DNA of 64,000 nt, from positions 4,092,001 through 4,156,000 of the forward strand of contig NZ_JAGRPV010000001.1 in assembly GCF_030014955.1 (NCBI RefSeq), written 5' to 3'. The position numbers and the translations under genes are program-made. The notes beneath the pieces were generated by a model, which was not told the DNA's origin, ran no database searches, and was given only the letters and a program-made list of their open reading frames with translations. Shown here piece after piece: positions 15,982 to 24,375 of the stretch; position 1 is the first letter of the stretch; every line of letters begins with the position of its first letter. This stretch comes from Cohnella hashimotonis. GTDB lineage: Bacteria > Bacillota > Bacilli > Paenibacillales > Paenibacillaceae.

Positions 15982-16634
15982 TTGCCATCCTCCTTCCGTT
16001 CCAGCTCGACGATTCGGTCCAAATAAGGCGATACTTCGTCCAAGCCGTGCGTGACCATGACGACGGTGCGCCCGTACTGCTCCGTCTGCGTCTTCATCAG
16101 TTCATAAAAACCGAACCGGCTCTCCCGGTCCATACCGGTCGTCGGTTCGTCCAGTACGAGCAGATCCGGCTCCATCGCGAGCGCCCGCGCGATACAGATC
16201 CGCTGCTTCTGGCCGCCGGACAGCTCGCCGATCTTGCGGTGCCGCAGATGCCACATCCCTACCTGCTTAAGCGCCAGCTCCGTCTGCTCATGATCCCGGG
16301 CATTCATTCTTCTAAGCCAAGAGCCTTTGGTATATCGGCCGGAGCGCACGAACTCCAGAATGCTGCTCGGAAACCCGCTGTTGAACGCAGCGATCTGCTG
16401 CGGAACGTAACCGATCGTCAGCTTGCCGCCGCCAGTGCCTCTGGCGGCCAGACTGATCTTGCCTTTCCAAGGGGCCAGCAGGCCCATCATGAGTCGGAGC
16501 AGCGTCGTCTTGGATGCGCCGTTCGGTCCGGTTACGGCGACGAATTCGCCTGCGCCAATCTCAAGATTCACATCCTCCAGACTCGGTACATCGTCGTATC
16601 CGAACACGACCTGCTCCATCGCTACGAGCGCCAT
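15924..16634 (-). CDS. znuC: Zinc ABC transporter ATPase ZnuC (AdcC-like)
   Basis: A 236-aa ATPase that powers zinc import. Signature LSGGQKQR and Walker B LLVLDEPTTGMD are intact, with the H-loop in VMVTHGLDEV and a Q-loop in YVPQQIAAFNSGFP. The Walker A motif reads GPNGASKTT, with Ser where most ABC proteins have Gly. Related Gram-positive AdcC/ZnuC proteins also have a small non-Gly residue here (as I recall, GENGAAKTT in streptococcal AdcC), so I take it as a family trait rather than loss of function. The end KWRCC matches the WRCF tail of AdcC. GAGGAGGAGA precedes the ATG. Two Zur-box-like palindromes lie 25 and 100 bp upstream. Confidence 0.95.
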   Translation of the reverse strand: MALVAMEQVVFGYDDVPSLEDVNLEIGAGEFVAVTGPNGASKTTLLRLMMGLLAPWKGKISLAARGTGGGKLTIGYVPQQIAAFNSGFPSSILEFVRSGRYTKGSWLRRMNARDHEQTELALKQVGMWHLRHRKIGELSGGQKQRICIARALAMEPDLLVLDEPTTGMDRESRFGFYELMKTQTEQYGRTVVMVTHGLDEVSPYLDRIVELERKEDGKWRCCTTTSCRGHFSPARS

Positions 16635-16658
16635 AGCTATCTCCTCCTCGTCCTTTAT

Positions 16659-16671
16659 CGTAAAAGTTACG
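16659..16671. promoter_or_regulatory. Zur box 1 upstream of znuC
   Basis: CGTAAAAGTTACG is a perfect 5-bp inverted repeat around 3 bp and matches the Bacillus Zur core CGTAATnATTACG. It ends 25 bp upstream of the znuC start, where a bound repressor would block transcription. A zur gene is adjacent. Confidence 0.75.
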
Positions 16672-16733
16672 CTTTTATCGCATAACGAAAGCCCGCTTTT
16701 CAGCCGGCTTCGGAATCCTATTCATCTTTTATC

Positions 16734-16746
16734 CGTAACAATTACA
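16734..16746. promoter_or_regulatory. Zur box 2 upstream of znuC, within a candidate promoter
   Basis: CGTAACAATTACA keeps the GTAA-n3-TTAC core of a Zur operator. On the minus strand it lies between a TTGTTA -35-like and a TAAAAG -10-like sequence 18 bp apart, so repressor binding would cover the promoter spacer. The promoter elements themselves are weak matches. Confidence 0.6.
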
Positions 16747-16803
16747 CTTTAACAATATAGCAGTAGGCCGAAACCGCGTCAACACGCATTCTTGCTACGA
16801 CGG

Positions 16804-17301
16804 TTAACGGGCGATCGTCTTGGCGCCTTCCTGCTGGCATTCCTCGCATACGCCGTAAATCTCAAAACGGTGGCTCAGCACGCGATAGCTGCCGGGCAGC
16901 TCCAGATCTTCCTTCATCGGACAATAATCGAACGACAGCGTCTTCTCGCAATTGGTGCAGATGAGGTGGTGATGGTGGTGCTTGGCGCAATTCGCCCTGA
17001 ACTTGAGCCCGCCGTCCATAAAATAAAATTGCTCCAGCACGCCCATATCGCTGAGCATCCGGAGATTGCGATATACGGTATTAAAGCTGACGCTCGGATA
17101 CTTCACGGAGAGCTGATCGTATACGTCCTTCGGAGACAAATAGCCCTCGGTATCGGCGAAAATGCGGGCAAGCGTCCGGCGTTGGTCGGTAATGCGCCAT
17201 CCGGCCCTGCTCATCATGGACACCATCTCTTGGACAGTCGCGGCTTCGCGATCCGAATCTTCGTCATGACCGCATGCTTCGTTGTGCTCGTGCACGCTCA
17301 C
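16804..17301 (-). CDS. zur: Fur-family zinc-responsive repressor Zur
   Basis: A 165-aa Fur-family regulator. The GTG start follows GGAGGTCGACACAG. A winged helix occupies roughly residues 25-100 (RITDQRRTLARIF, VSFNTVYRNLRML), and the dimerisation half carries the regulatory His cluster KHHHHHLIC. The structural zinc site is two CxxC pairs, CTNC and CEEC. An additional His/Cys-rich head (SVHEHNEACGHDED) is present. Assignment as Zur rather than Fur or PerR rests on the adjoining znuCBA operon, whose promoter region has two Zur-type palindromes; the protein alone would only support 'Fur family'. With Zn2+ bound it should repress znuCBA. Confidence 0.9.
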   Translation of the reverse strand: MSVHEHNEACGHDEDSDREAATVQEMVSMMSRAGWRITDQRRTLARIFADTEGYLSPKDVYDQLSVKYPSVSFNTVYRNLRMLSDMGVLEQFYFMDGGLKFRANCAKHHHHHLICTNCEKTLSFDYCPMKEDLELPGSYRVLSHRFEIYGVCEECQQEGAKTIAR

Positions 17302-17350
17302 CTGTGTCGACCTCCTATCCTTTATGTAAAAAGCAAGGACGGATTCATTA

Positions 17351-17782
17351 GCGCATAATCGGAAAGCGCAACGTAAGCCGGGTTCTGTACTTCCGGTGGT
17401 AAGACGGACCTGGCGGTCCTCCCACGGATGGAAGCGACAATCATCTATCTAGGCCGTACGTTGCCGCACGGCTCGAGCGACCAACCCGAACGCGCCCCGG
17501 GCAAGGGCCGCGGCTCTAGGCCGCTGCGTTCCTCTTCGGTCTTGCTCCGGATGGGGTTTACCAGGAGCAAAGTCGCCAGTGCTCCTCGTGGTCTCTTACA
17601 CCACGGTTCCACCCTTGCCTGATCCGCGACAAGTCGCGGCCATCGGCGGTCCATTTCTGTGGCACTATCCTTCGGCTCGCGCCGACTGGACGTTATCCAG
17701 CATCCTGCCCTGCGGAGCCCGGACTTTCCTCTCGCGGCGCGAAGCCGCCAGCGATTGTCTGTCGAACTTTCCGATATGCACC
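17351..17782 (-). ncRNA. rnpB: RNase P RNA, class A-like
   Basis: The minus strand carries the conserved RNase P core: GAGAGGAAAGTCCGGGCTCC near the 5' end, AGTGCCACAGAAA, AGGGTGGAACCG, GTAAACCCC, AGATAGATGATTG and the 3' CAGAACCCGGCTTA. The outer helix P1 pairs GCATATCGGAAAG at the 5' end with CTTTCCGATTATGC at the 3' end, which fixes the ends to within a few bases. The RNA cleaves 5' leaders from pre-tRNAs. The segment GATGCTGGATAACGTCCAG and the 3' end resemble the ancestral class A form (E. coli) rather than the class B form of B. subtilis. Length is about 432 nt. Many short open frames run across this region and are not genes. Confidence 0.95.
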
Positions 17783-17786
17783 GATA

Positions 17787-17815
17787 AGTATAACCAATAT
17801 CGCGCCGATACACAA
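17787..17815 (-). promoter_or_regulatory. Promoter of rnpB
   Basis: On the minus strand TTGTGT, a 17-bp spacer and TATACT, with the -10 box about 5-8 bp before the predicted RNA 5' end. Position and spacing agree with sigma-A transcription of the RNA from its own start. Confidence 0.8.
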
Positions 17816-17857
17816 TGGCAGACGCATCCACCGTCGAGAGATTGAACGCGAGCGGGG

Positions 17858-18973
17858 CTACTTCAGCCTAAAAGGATCCGTGTGCACCTCGGAGGCGAAC
17901 ACTTCCGTGGCATAGCCTTTCTCCGCCAGACGCTCACGCAGCCATTGCGCGGTCTTGGGACGCATGATCTTCTCTGCGTAATGACCCGGGTCGACGATCG
18001 CAAGCCCGCCCGCTTCGGCGTCCTGCGCCGAATGGAAGTCGATGTCGCCGGTGACGAGCACGTCGGCCCCCATAAACATAGCCCGCTTGATATAGCTGCG
18101 GCCCGAGCCGCCCAGCACGGCAATCTTGCGCACCTGCCGCGCGCCGTCTCCGACGACGCGGACGAAAGGCATGCCGAGCCGCTCCTTGACGAGCTCCGCG
18201 AAGTCGTCCAGCGGCATGGACGCGGGCAGCTTGCCGACACGCCCAAGCCCGAACGAGCGGCCTTTCAAGTCGACGCCGTACAGATCGTAGGCGACCTCCT
18301 CGTACGGATGCGCCTTCAGCATCGCCTGCACGACGGCCTTCCGCGCGCTCTCGGGAACGATGATCTCGATGCGCGTCTCCTCGGCGGTCGCCAGCTTTCC
18401 TTTTTCGCCGATGAACGGATCGCTTCCCTCCCGCGGCATGAAGGTGCCGATGCCCTCCACGTTAAAGCTGCAGTGGCTGTAATTGCCGATCCATCCGCCG
18501 CCCGCGCGGAACATCGCGTCGCGGACAGCCTCGCCATGCGTGCGCGGCACGAATACGGCCAGCTTGTACAGCTTGTCCGTGTGGACCTCCTCCAGCACTT
18601 CGCGGCCATCGAGGCCTAGTGCCTCCGCCATCCAATCGTTAAGACCGCCCTCGGCCGTGTCCAGGTTCGTATGCGACACGTAGACGGCGATATCCCGCCT
18701 GATCAGCTCTGCGGCCAACGCGCCTGCAGGCGTATCCGTCTGCAAATGGGCGAGCGGCCGATAAATGACCGGATGATGGGCGACGATGAGCTCCGCGCCC
18801 AAACCTGCCGCTTCCCGCACGACGTCCGTATTGACGTCGAGCGTCACCAGCACGCGCTTGATCTCTTTGCGCAGCGAACCGACCTGCAGGCCGATTTTGT
18901 CCCCTTCGACCGCAAAGTGCTTCGGCGCGAGCCGCTCCATCAACTGGGCGATCGTCTCTCCCCTCGCAAGCAT
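17858..18973 (-). CDS. yqfO: Nif3-like dinuclear metal centre protein (YqfO)
   Basis: A 371-aa hexamer-forming protein of the Nif3/YqfO family, the same length as the Bacillus protein that carries an internal PII-like insert (here about residues 125-230, with FRAGGGWIGNYSHCSF). Metal ligands are visible in LIVAHHPVIYRP, in SHTNLDTAEGG and near the end in VDPGHYAEK. The start is the ATG at 18973 after GAGGAGGTG, in place of an open extension of 13 codons. It overlaps trmK by 34 nt. The pairing trmK-yqfO downstream of sigA is conserved in Bacillus. Family function is unsettled; some members are described as GTP cyclohydrolase-like. Confidence 0.94.
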   Translation of the reverse strand: MLARGETIAQLMERLAPKHFAVEGDKIGLQVGSLRKEIKRVLVTLDVNTDVVREAAGLGAELIVAHHPVIYRPLAHLQTDTPAGALAAELIRRDIAVYVSHTNLDTAEGGLNDWMAEALGLDGREVLEEVHTDKLYKLAVFVPRTHGEAVRDAMFRAGGGWIGNYSHCSFNVEGIGTFMPREGSDPFIGEKGKLATAEETRIEIIVPESARKAVVQAMLKAHPYEEVAYDLYGVDLKGRSFGLGRVGKLPASMPLDDFAELVKERLGMPFVRVVGDGARQVRKIAVLGGSGRSYIKRAMFMGADVLVTGDIDFHSAQDAEAGGLAIVDPGHYAEKIMRPKTAQWLRERLAEKGYATEVFASEVHTDPFRLK

Positions 18974-19761
18974 GCCAACACCTCCTCGATCTCGGCCGTC
19001 GTACGCGTCCATGCTTCAAGCTTGGCCCGCGTGTCCGCGGCGTCCGATTGCTTCATCCCTTGCGCGATTCGCTCCCGCTTCGCCAGCTCGCCGCGCCACT
19101 TGGCCATAAAAGCTTCGTCCGGCGAACGGAGCAGTAGCGGCCCCATCTCGTACAGCAAGCCGGACGGGACCGCCTTGCAGCCGGCGCCGAGCAGCGCCGG
19201 ATCGTACAGTTCCTTGTGTCTCGCGTCTGACTCCGCTGCGCTTGCGGCACGCTCCGCCCGCAGCAGCGTATAAATCTCGCCGTCTTCTTCGACAAGACGC
19301 TCGAGCTCAAGCACGTAGCGATTGTTCTCGAGCCAGCGCCGCACCTGATCCTCGGCCACATGCGGCGACAGGATAAGCGTCGTCACGCCGGACAGCGCCT
19401 CGCCCGCTTCCTCCAGCAAACGCACCATCAGACTGCCCCCCATGCCAGCGATGCAGACCGTATCCACTTCATCCGGCGCAAGCACGGACAAGCCGTCGCC
19501 ATGGCGGACCGACACGATGTCACCGACTCCGGCAGCACGTACCTGCCGTCTGGCCGCCTCGGCCGGGCCTTTGTTCACGTCGCCGGCGACCGCATAGGCG
19601 ATCGTGCCGGCGAGCGCCAGGTGCACGGGCAGCAGCGCGTGATCGGTGCCGATGTCCGCGAAGCGCGCGCCTTGCTTCACGAGACCCGCGAGCGCGTAGA
19701 GACGCTTCGACAGCTTCGGCGCTTCTATCGATAGCTTGCCGTTATTTTCATTCATGCTCAT
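18940..19761 (-). CDS. trmK: tRNA (adenine22-N1)-methyltransferase TrmK
   Basis: A 273-aa SAM-dependent enzyme that methylates A22 in tRNA. The SAM motif is FADIGTDHALLPVHLALAG, followed by the catalytic-type stretch CIAGMGGSLM and LILSPHVAEDQVRRWL, as in B. subtilis YqfN/TrmK. A coiled C-terminal part follows. The ATG at 19761 is chosen because it overlaps the TGA of the upstream membrane-protein gene (ATGA); two further in-frame ATGs nearby make the exact start uncertain. It overlaps yqfO at its 3' end. Confidence 0.94.
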   Translation of the reverse strand: MSMNENNGKLSIEAPKLSKRLYALAGLVKQGARFADIGTDHALLPVHLALAGTIAYAVAGDVNKGPAEAARRQVRAAGVGDIVSVRHGDGLSVLAPDEVDTVCIAGMGGSLMVRLLEEAGEALSGVTTLILSPHVAEDQVRRWLENNRYVLELERLVEEDGEIYTLLRAERAASAAESDARHKELYDPALLGAGCKAVPSGLLYEMGPLLLRSPDEAFMAKWRGELAKRERIAQGMKQSDAADTRAKLEAWTRTTAEIEEVLACLRGERRSPS

Positions 19762-20591
19762 GCAACCCATTCCATCCATTGTCTGCGCAGCCGAAACATA
19801 AGCGTGCCGACAAGCGCGATTTTAACGAGCAGCTCAACTTGAATCCAGTTCCGATCCACGCCGAACAGCGCCGAATATACTTCAGGCATAAACCATAGAA
19901 TGAGCGCCGTCGCAAACAGCACGGCGCCGGTCGATTTAAACTTCACGTGCGAAAACCAGCTGAGCCAGGCGAACAGCAGCGCCGCCGGCACCCAGAACAC
20001 CTGCACCTCGAGCCAGCTCGGATCCGGCACCTGGCGAGTCAGTACCGACGCATAGAGGGCGATCACGCCCATCCAGCCGAGCCAGTGCAGCACCGCGAAG
20101 CGCTCGGCGATGCCGCACACGATCCAGATGAGGGCGCTTGCGAGCAGCAGCACGAACAATCCGGGCCCGTCCATCCAGCCCTGAACATAGAGGATGGCCG
20201 TGCCGGCAGCCGGCAGCAGCAGCATTCCGGTGCTAAGCAGCGCCAGGCCGCGAGCGGGCAACCGTTCCCTGTAGCGCGAGCCGAGGCCGACGAGCCCCCC
20301 GGTGCCGATGACCGCGACCGCTATTTGCAATGCCAGCGGAAACGCGCTAAAATGAAGGACAACAAGGCAGATCAAGGAAAATATGCCAATGACATACAAC
20401 CATTGTTTTCCGGAAGCCTGACCGATTTGACGCAGCTTTTCGCCCGCCGCGCTTTTGGGCCGGACCGACAGATCGTCCAAATACAAATTAAGCAGGAAGT
20501 CGCAATACTGTTCGGGCAGCATCTTCGCCCTGCGCCAGGATTCGATTTCCCGCACGACCCATTTCCTCTTGTCCTCATCCAATGGAGGCAT
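19758..20591 (-). CDS. Integral membrane protein of unknown function
   Basis: A 277-aa protein with GAGAGGAGC upstream. The first ~65 residues are soluble and charged (DEDKRKWVVREIESWRRAKMLPEQYCDFLLNLY), and the remainder is about eight to nine hydrophobic helices. The N-terminal REIxxW...MLPEQYCDFLL pattern resembles the cytoplasmic head of DUF2157-like membrane proteins, but I am not sure of the family. It sits between sigA and trmK, where B. subtilis has the cytochrome gene cccA, and is coupled by 4-nt overlap to trmK. No function can be inferred. Confidence 0.75.
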   Translation of the reverse strand: MPPLDEDKRKWVVREIESWRRAKMLPEQYCDFLLNLYLDDLSVRPKSAAGEKLRQIGQASGKQWLYVIGIFSLICLVVLHFSAFPLALQIAVAVIGTGGLVGLGSRYRERLPARGLALLSTGMLLLPAAGTAILYVQGWMDGPGLFVLLLASALIWIVCGIAERFAVLHWLGWMGVIALYASVLTRQVPDPSWLEVQVFWVPAALLFAWLSWFSHVKFKSTGAVLFATALILWFMPEVYSALFGVDRNWIQVELLVKIALVGTLMFRLRRQWMEWVA

Positions 20592-20630
20592 GTCGATAGC
20601 TCCTCTCGCTACGTAGCTTCCCGGATGCCA

Positions 20631-20669
20631 AGAGGACCTTGCTGCCCATGAATCGGCGCAAGGTCCTCT
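20631..20669 (-). terminator. Perfect hairpin after sigA
   Basis: AGAGGACCTTGC and GCAAGGTCCTCT form a perfect 12-bp stem around a 15-nt loop. No U-tract follows, so it may terminate inefficiently and allow read-through to the membrane protein and trmK, or act as a 3' stabiliser. Confidence 0.6.
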
Positions 20670-20696
20670 GCATGAACGCAGTCCGGCGTTCGGCGC

Positions 20697-21833
20697 TTAT
20701 TCCAGGAAGTCCTTCAGACGCTTGCTGCGGCTCGGATGGCGAAGCTTGCGAAGCGCCTTGGCTTCGATCTGCCGGATCCGCTCGCGCGTAACTCCGAATA
20801 CTTTGCCGACTTCCTCCAGCGTACGGGTACGGCCGTCGTCGAGGCCGAATCGCAGCCTGAGCACGTTCTCCTCGCGTTCGGTCAGCGTGTCCAGCACGTC
20901 CTCCAACTGTTCCTTCAGCAGCTCGTAAGCCGCCGCATCCGCCGGCGCGAGCGCCTCCTGATCTTCGATGAAGTCGCCCAGGTGAGAGTCGTCCTCTTCG
21001 CCGATCGGCGTCTCGAGCGATACCGGCTCCTGCGCGATCTTCATGATCTCGCGAACTTTGTCTACGCTTAGTTCCATCTGTTCCGCGATCTCTTCGGGCG
21101 CCGGCTCGCGTCCCAGCTCCTGAAGCAGCTGCCGCGACACGCGGATCAGCTTGTTGATCGTCTCCACCATATGCACGGGAATCCGGATCGTCCGCGCCTG
21201 GTCGGCAATCGCCCGCGTGATTGCTTGGCGAATCCACCAGGTGGCGTACGTACTGAATTTGTAACCCTTCGTATGGTCGAACTTCTCGACGGCCTTGAGC
21301 AGACCCATATTGCCCTCTTGAATCAGGTCGAGGAACAGCATGCCTCTGCCGACATACCGCTTCGCGATGCTGACGACCAGACGCAGGTTCGCTTCGGCCA
21401 GTCGCTTCTTGGCTTCCTCGCCGCCTTCGCCGCCGATCTCGATCTTCTTGGCCAGCTCGACCTCGTCGTCTGCGCCGAGAAGCGGCACGCGTCCGATTTC
21501 CTTCAAGTACATGCGAACCGGATCGTTGATCTTGATGCCGGGCGGAAGCGACAGATCGTCGTCGAAATTGAATTCGTCGCGTTCTTCGTCTTCGCGCTCG
21601 CGGTCGCGGCCGCCTCCGATCTCGTCGTGATCGTTAACGACCTCGATGCCGTGATCGGCCAGCTGCTCGAAGAAATCGTCGATTTGCTCGGCGTCCTGGT
21701 CGAACGGAGACAGCTTCTCCATGATGTCTTTATAGGTCAGTCCGCCCTTTTTCTTGCCTTGTTCGATGAGCAGCGATTTGACCTGCTCCAGCGAGCTCTC
21801 CGTCTCGAGTCCGGTGTGTTGATCGTTCGCCAT
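20697..21833 (-). CDS. sigA: Primary RNA polymerase sigma factor SigA (RpoD)
   Basis: A 378-aa housekeeping sigma factor, the expected short Gram-positive form. Region 1.1 starts the protein; an acidic stretch ([16 protein letters not shown]) precedes region 1.2 ([16 protein letters not shown]). Regions 2.3-2.4 are in [19 protein letters not shown], region 3 follows, and region 4.2 in [17 protein letters not shown] ends near the C-terminus. It directs polymerase to TTGACA/TATAAT promoters such as those found here before rnpB, glyQ and tyrS. GGGAGGAGGGAG precedes the ATG. The gene follows dnaG by 31 bp in the classic macromolecular synthesis operon. Confidence 0.99.
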   Translation of the reverse strand: MANDQHTGLETESSLEQVKSLLIEQGKKKGGLTYKDIMEKLSPFDQDAEQIDDFFEQLADHGIEVVNDHDEIGGGRDREREDEERDEFNFDDDLSLPPGIKINDPVRMYLKEIGRVPLLGADDEVELAKKIEIGGEGGEEAKKRLAEANLRLVVSIAKRYVGRGMLFLDLIQEGNMGLLKAVEKFDHTKGYKFSTYATWWIRQAITRAIADQARTIRIPVHMVETINKLIRVSRQLLQELGREPAPEEIAEQMELSVDKVREIMKIAQEPVSLETPIGEEDDSHLGDFIEDQEALAPADAAAYELLKEQLEDVLDTLTEREENVLRLRFGLDDGRTRTLEEVGKVFGVTRERIRQIEAKALRKLRHPSRSKRLKDFLE

Positions 21834-21864
21834 TTCCGACTCCCTCCTCCCTGCAGCGGCGGCT

Positions 21865-23691
21865 TCAGCTTTCCTTCTGCCGTCTCTCCAGGGCGATAAT
21901 CTCTGTCAATATTTGCGCGGCGCGCAATGGATCACCGGTACGCTCCGCTCGATTCATTTCCTCGTACAAGCTCTGCAAATCGTCCTTTTTGGTCACCTGA
22001 CGTTCGACCGTCCGCATGCAATCGGCAAGTTCCCGCTCTCCGAAGGGCACTTCGATCAGCGCGATGGCGCTGGTCGCGCGCTCTAGCCGGTCGTCCTGCA
22101 GCGTCGCGATAAATCGTCCTATGTCAGGAGGGTTGCCATGCGCGTAGTAGGCATATAGATAAGCAGCGATTGCCGCGTGATCCTCCACATGGAAGCGATC
22201 GCCCAACCGTTCCTGGACGATTCCCGCCGTCTCGCCGTCCTGCAGCATCCACGAGAGAAGATACTGCTCGGCCTTGACATAGTCGACGGATACCTTGGGA
22301 AGCTTGGCCGAACTTCGGTTATCATTCCATTCATTATTCCACGATCCGCCCGGAATATCCCCAGCCGTTCCCAATTTCTCCTGCTGCCTGATCTTGAATA
22401 CGTCCTGCTTCAAACTGTCCGTCGATGCCCCGAACTCCTGCGCCAGCTCCTTGAGCATCAATTCGCGTTCGGTAGCCGATTCGCGACGGGCTACGAGCTT
22501 GATGGCGTCTTCGAGGTACCGGAGCTTCCCGTCTTCTTCTAGCAGTATATGGGACTTCCTCAAATAGATGAGCTGAAATTTGAGGGCGGACACCGCGCCT
22601 TCTACGATCTCCCGCATATAAGCTTCGGCGCCATATGCCGAGATGTATTCGTCCGGGTCCATCTTGCCGGGCAGCACGCCTACCCGCACTCTGAAGCCGG
22701 CATTCTCCAGAAGCGGGATGCTCTTGCTCGCCGCGGCCATTCCCGCATCGTCCCCGTCGTAACAGACGATCGCCTCGTCCGCATAGCGCTTCAGCAAGGA
22801 AGCATGCTCGCCGGTGAGCGCGGTCCCCATCGTCGCGACGCCGTTGTGCACCCCTGCCGACCAGGCCTTGATGACGTCCATGTAGCCCTCGAGCAGCACG
22901 ACCTGCCTTGTCTTGCGGATCGTGCCCTTCGCCGCATGGAACCTGTACAGCGTCCGGCTCTTGCTGAACAGCGGCGACTCGGGCGAATTGAGATACTTGG
23001 GCTGGCCATCCGACATTAACCTTCCCGCGAACGCGATGATCTTGCCGTCGCCGTCATGGATTGGAAACATGACGCGATCGCGAAAGCGGTCCACGAAGCC
23101 CTCGCCCTCGTGCCGTCTGGAAAGCAGACCGCCCCGGTCCATCTCGGACAGATCGTAGCCTTTCTTGTCCAGCGCCTGCGTCAGCGTGTCCCATCGGGCC
23201 GGCGCGTAACCAAGCCCGAACTCCTCGATCAGCTTGTCCGTCATGCCGCGGTCCCGGAGATAGTTCATCGCTCCGGTGCCCGCCGCGGTGTTGCGCAGCA
23301 CGGCGTGATAGAACTTCGCCGCGTAGGCGTGCGCTTCCGTCATGACGGAGCGTTCCTTCTGGCGCTCGGACTGCTCGCCTTCGGGGGCCTGCCAGGAAAT
23401 CGGAATGCCCGCTTCCTCGCACATGCTCCTGATCGCTTCGGGGAACGTCTCGTTTTCGATCTCCATGACGAACTTGACGACGTTCCCGCCCTTGCCGCAG
23501 CCGTAGCAATGAAAAATCTGTTTCTCGGGCGTGACCGTAAAGGAAGGCGTGCGCTCGGAATGGAACGGGCACAGCCCCTTCAGATACTTGCCGTTTCTGG
23601 ACAACTGAACGTAACGACCGACGGTCTCCGCAATGTCGTACCGCCGAAGAACCTCGTCGATCGTCTCTTGTGGAATCATGCCGTTATTCAT
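21865..23691 (-). CDS. dnaG: DNA primase DnaG
   Basis: A 608-aa primase that makes RNA primers at the replication fork. The N-terminal CHC2 zinc-binding domain is clear: [15 protein letters not shown] then [10 protein letters not shown], about residues 40-65. The TOPRIM domain shows [14 protein letters not shown] and the acidic [12 protein letters not shown]. The C-terminal ~150 residues form the helicase-interaction domain. The ribosome binding site at 23691 is weak; an in-frame ATG four codons later ([10 protein letters not shown]) matches the usual DnaG beginning and could be the true start. It lies between yqxD and sigA. Confidence 0.98.
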   Translation of the reverse strand: MNNGMIPQETIDEVLRRYDIAETVGRYVQLSRNGKYLKGLCPFHSERTPSFTVTPEKQIFHCYGCGKGGNVVKFVMEIENETFPEAIRSMCEEAGIPISWQAPEGEQSERQKERSVMTEAHAYAAKFYHAVLRNTAAGTGAMNYLRDRGMTDKLIEEFGLGYAPARWDTLTQALDKKGYDLSEMDRGGLLSRRHEGEGFVDRFRDRVMFPIHDGDGKIIAFAGRLMSDGQPKYLNSPESPLFSKSRTLYRFHAAKGTIRKTRQVVLLEGYMDVIKAWSAGVHNGVATMGTALTGEHASLLKRYADEAIVCYDGDDAGMAAASKSIPLLENAGFRVRVGVLPGKMDPDEYISAYGAEAYMREIVEGAVSALKFQLIYLRKSHILLEEDGKLRYLEDAIKLVARRESATERELMLKELAQEFGASTDSLKQDVFKIRQQEKLGTAGDIPGGSWNNEWNDNRSSAKLPKVSVDYVKAEQYLLSWMLQDGETAGIVQERLGDRFHVEDHAAIAAYLYAYYAHGNPPDIGRFIATLQDDRLERATSAIALIEVPFGERELADCMRTVERQVTKKDDLQSLYEEMNRAERTGDPLRAAQILTEIIALERRQKES

Positions 23692-23739
23692 ATTAAGCCA
23701 TCCGCTCTGCCGTTCAATTTCGGCACGTAATACAATTCG

Positions 23740-24210
23740 CTAAGCGAACGAATTCTCCTGCAACTTTCGAAGCAGCAATGTCAGTTTTTGTTGAAAGCGG
23801 TCGCGGTCCTCGTCCGTGAAAGGCTTGGGTCCTCGCGTCCGCATGCCGCCGCGCCGCTGTTTGGCGGAAAAATGACGCTGCGCGAGCAGTCCGTCGATAT
23901 CGTCCTCGCCGATCATCTTGCCGCGGGGCGTCAGCACCGCCGCCCCGCGCGCCAGGCCGAGCGCGGCCAGACCGTAATCGCCGGTGACGAGAATGTCGGA
24001 AGCCTTCAGCGCGTTGGCAATGTAAAGATCCGCCGACTGGTCGCTGGCGTCCACCGTCACGACGTCGACGCCCTCCTCGGCATGGAGCACGTGCGCATGC
24101 GAAGAGACGAGGAGGGCTCTTGTACCCGCGGCTCTCACGCATGCGGCGATCTCCGGCTTCACCGGGCAGGCGTCCGCGTCGACGACGACCCGGACCGGAT
24201 GTTGCAGCAT
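23740..24210 (-). CDS. yqxD: YaiI/YqxD family protein (DUF188)
   Basis: A 156-aa protein with a PIN-like fold. It begins RVVVDADACPVKPEI, the conserved Asp cluster of the family, followed by VTVDASDQSADLYI, LVTGDYGLAALGL and RGKMIGEDDI. These acidic residues would form a metal-binding nuclease-like site, but no activity has been established for the family. yqxD directly precedes dnaG in Bacillus as here, with 48 bp between them. A TATAAT at 24248-24253 about 40 bp upstream is a candidate -10 box for the yqxD-dnaG-sigA transcript, though its -35 is poor. Confidence 0.92.
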   Translation of the reverse strand: MLQHPVRVVVDADACPVKPEIAACVRAAGTRALLVSSHAHVLHAEEGVDVVTVDASDQSADLYIANALKASDILVTGDYGLAALGLARGAAVLTPRGKMIGEDDIDGLLAQRHFSAKQRRGGMRTRGPKPFTDEDRDRFQQKLTLLLRKLQENSFA

Positions 24211-24313
24211 TCGACACCACCGCTCATCGATTATGTTGTGAGTCCCTATTATATACGCTACCGGGACGATAAATCCTTCCTGCTGCCCAAAATTTCAGGT
24301 CTCGTTCCCGTAA

Positions 24314-24352
24314 GAAAGCAACAACCAGCCGCCTTAGAGGCGAGCCGGTTGT
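24314..24352 (-). terminator. Terminator after glyQS-ppsR
   Basis: On the minus strand ACAACCGGCTCGCC pairs with GGCGGCTGGTTGT with a few mismatches, followed by TGCTTTCTT. It lies 24 bp past the ppsR stop. Confidence 0.7.
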
Positions 24353-24375
24353 GCGCCGATTTTGTCGAAACTCAG

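Noticed and set aside
15068..15988. A second 300-codon gene overlapping znuB in another frame
   Set aside because: It is Arg-rich out-of-frame translation of a GC-rich gene; the ABC-3 permease frame is clearly the real one.
16500..16560. ZnuC inactivated by Gly-to-Ser change in Walker A
   Set aside because: Related AdcC/ZnuC proteins have a small non-glycine residue at this position, and the rest of the protein is intact.
17428..17845. Protein genes on both strands in the RNase P region
   Set aside because: They lie across the conserved RNase P RNA core and have no ribosome binding sites.
18940..19012. Longer yqfO start at 19012
   Set aside because: The ATG at 18973 has GAGGAGGTG and gives the family length; the longer form has no start signal.
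23056..23730. Long plus-strand frames opposite dnaG, glyS, prmA and tyrS as antisense genes
   Set aside because: High-GC codon usage keeps the opposite frames open; none has family motifs or start signals.
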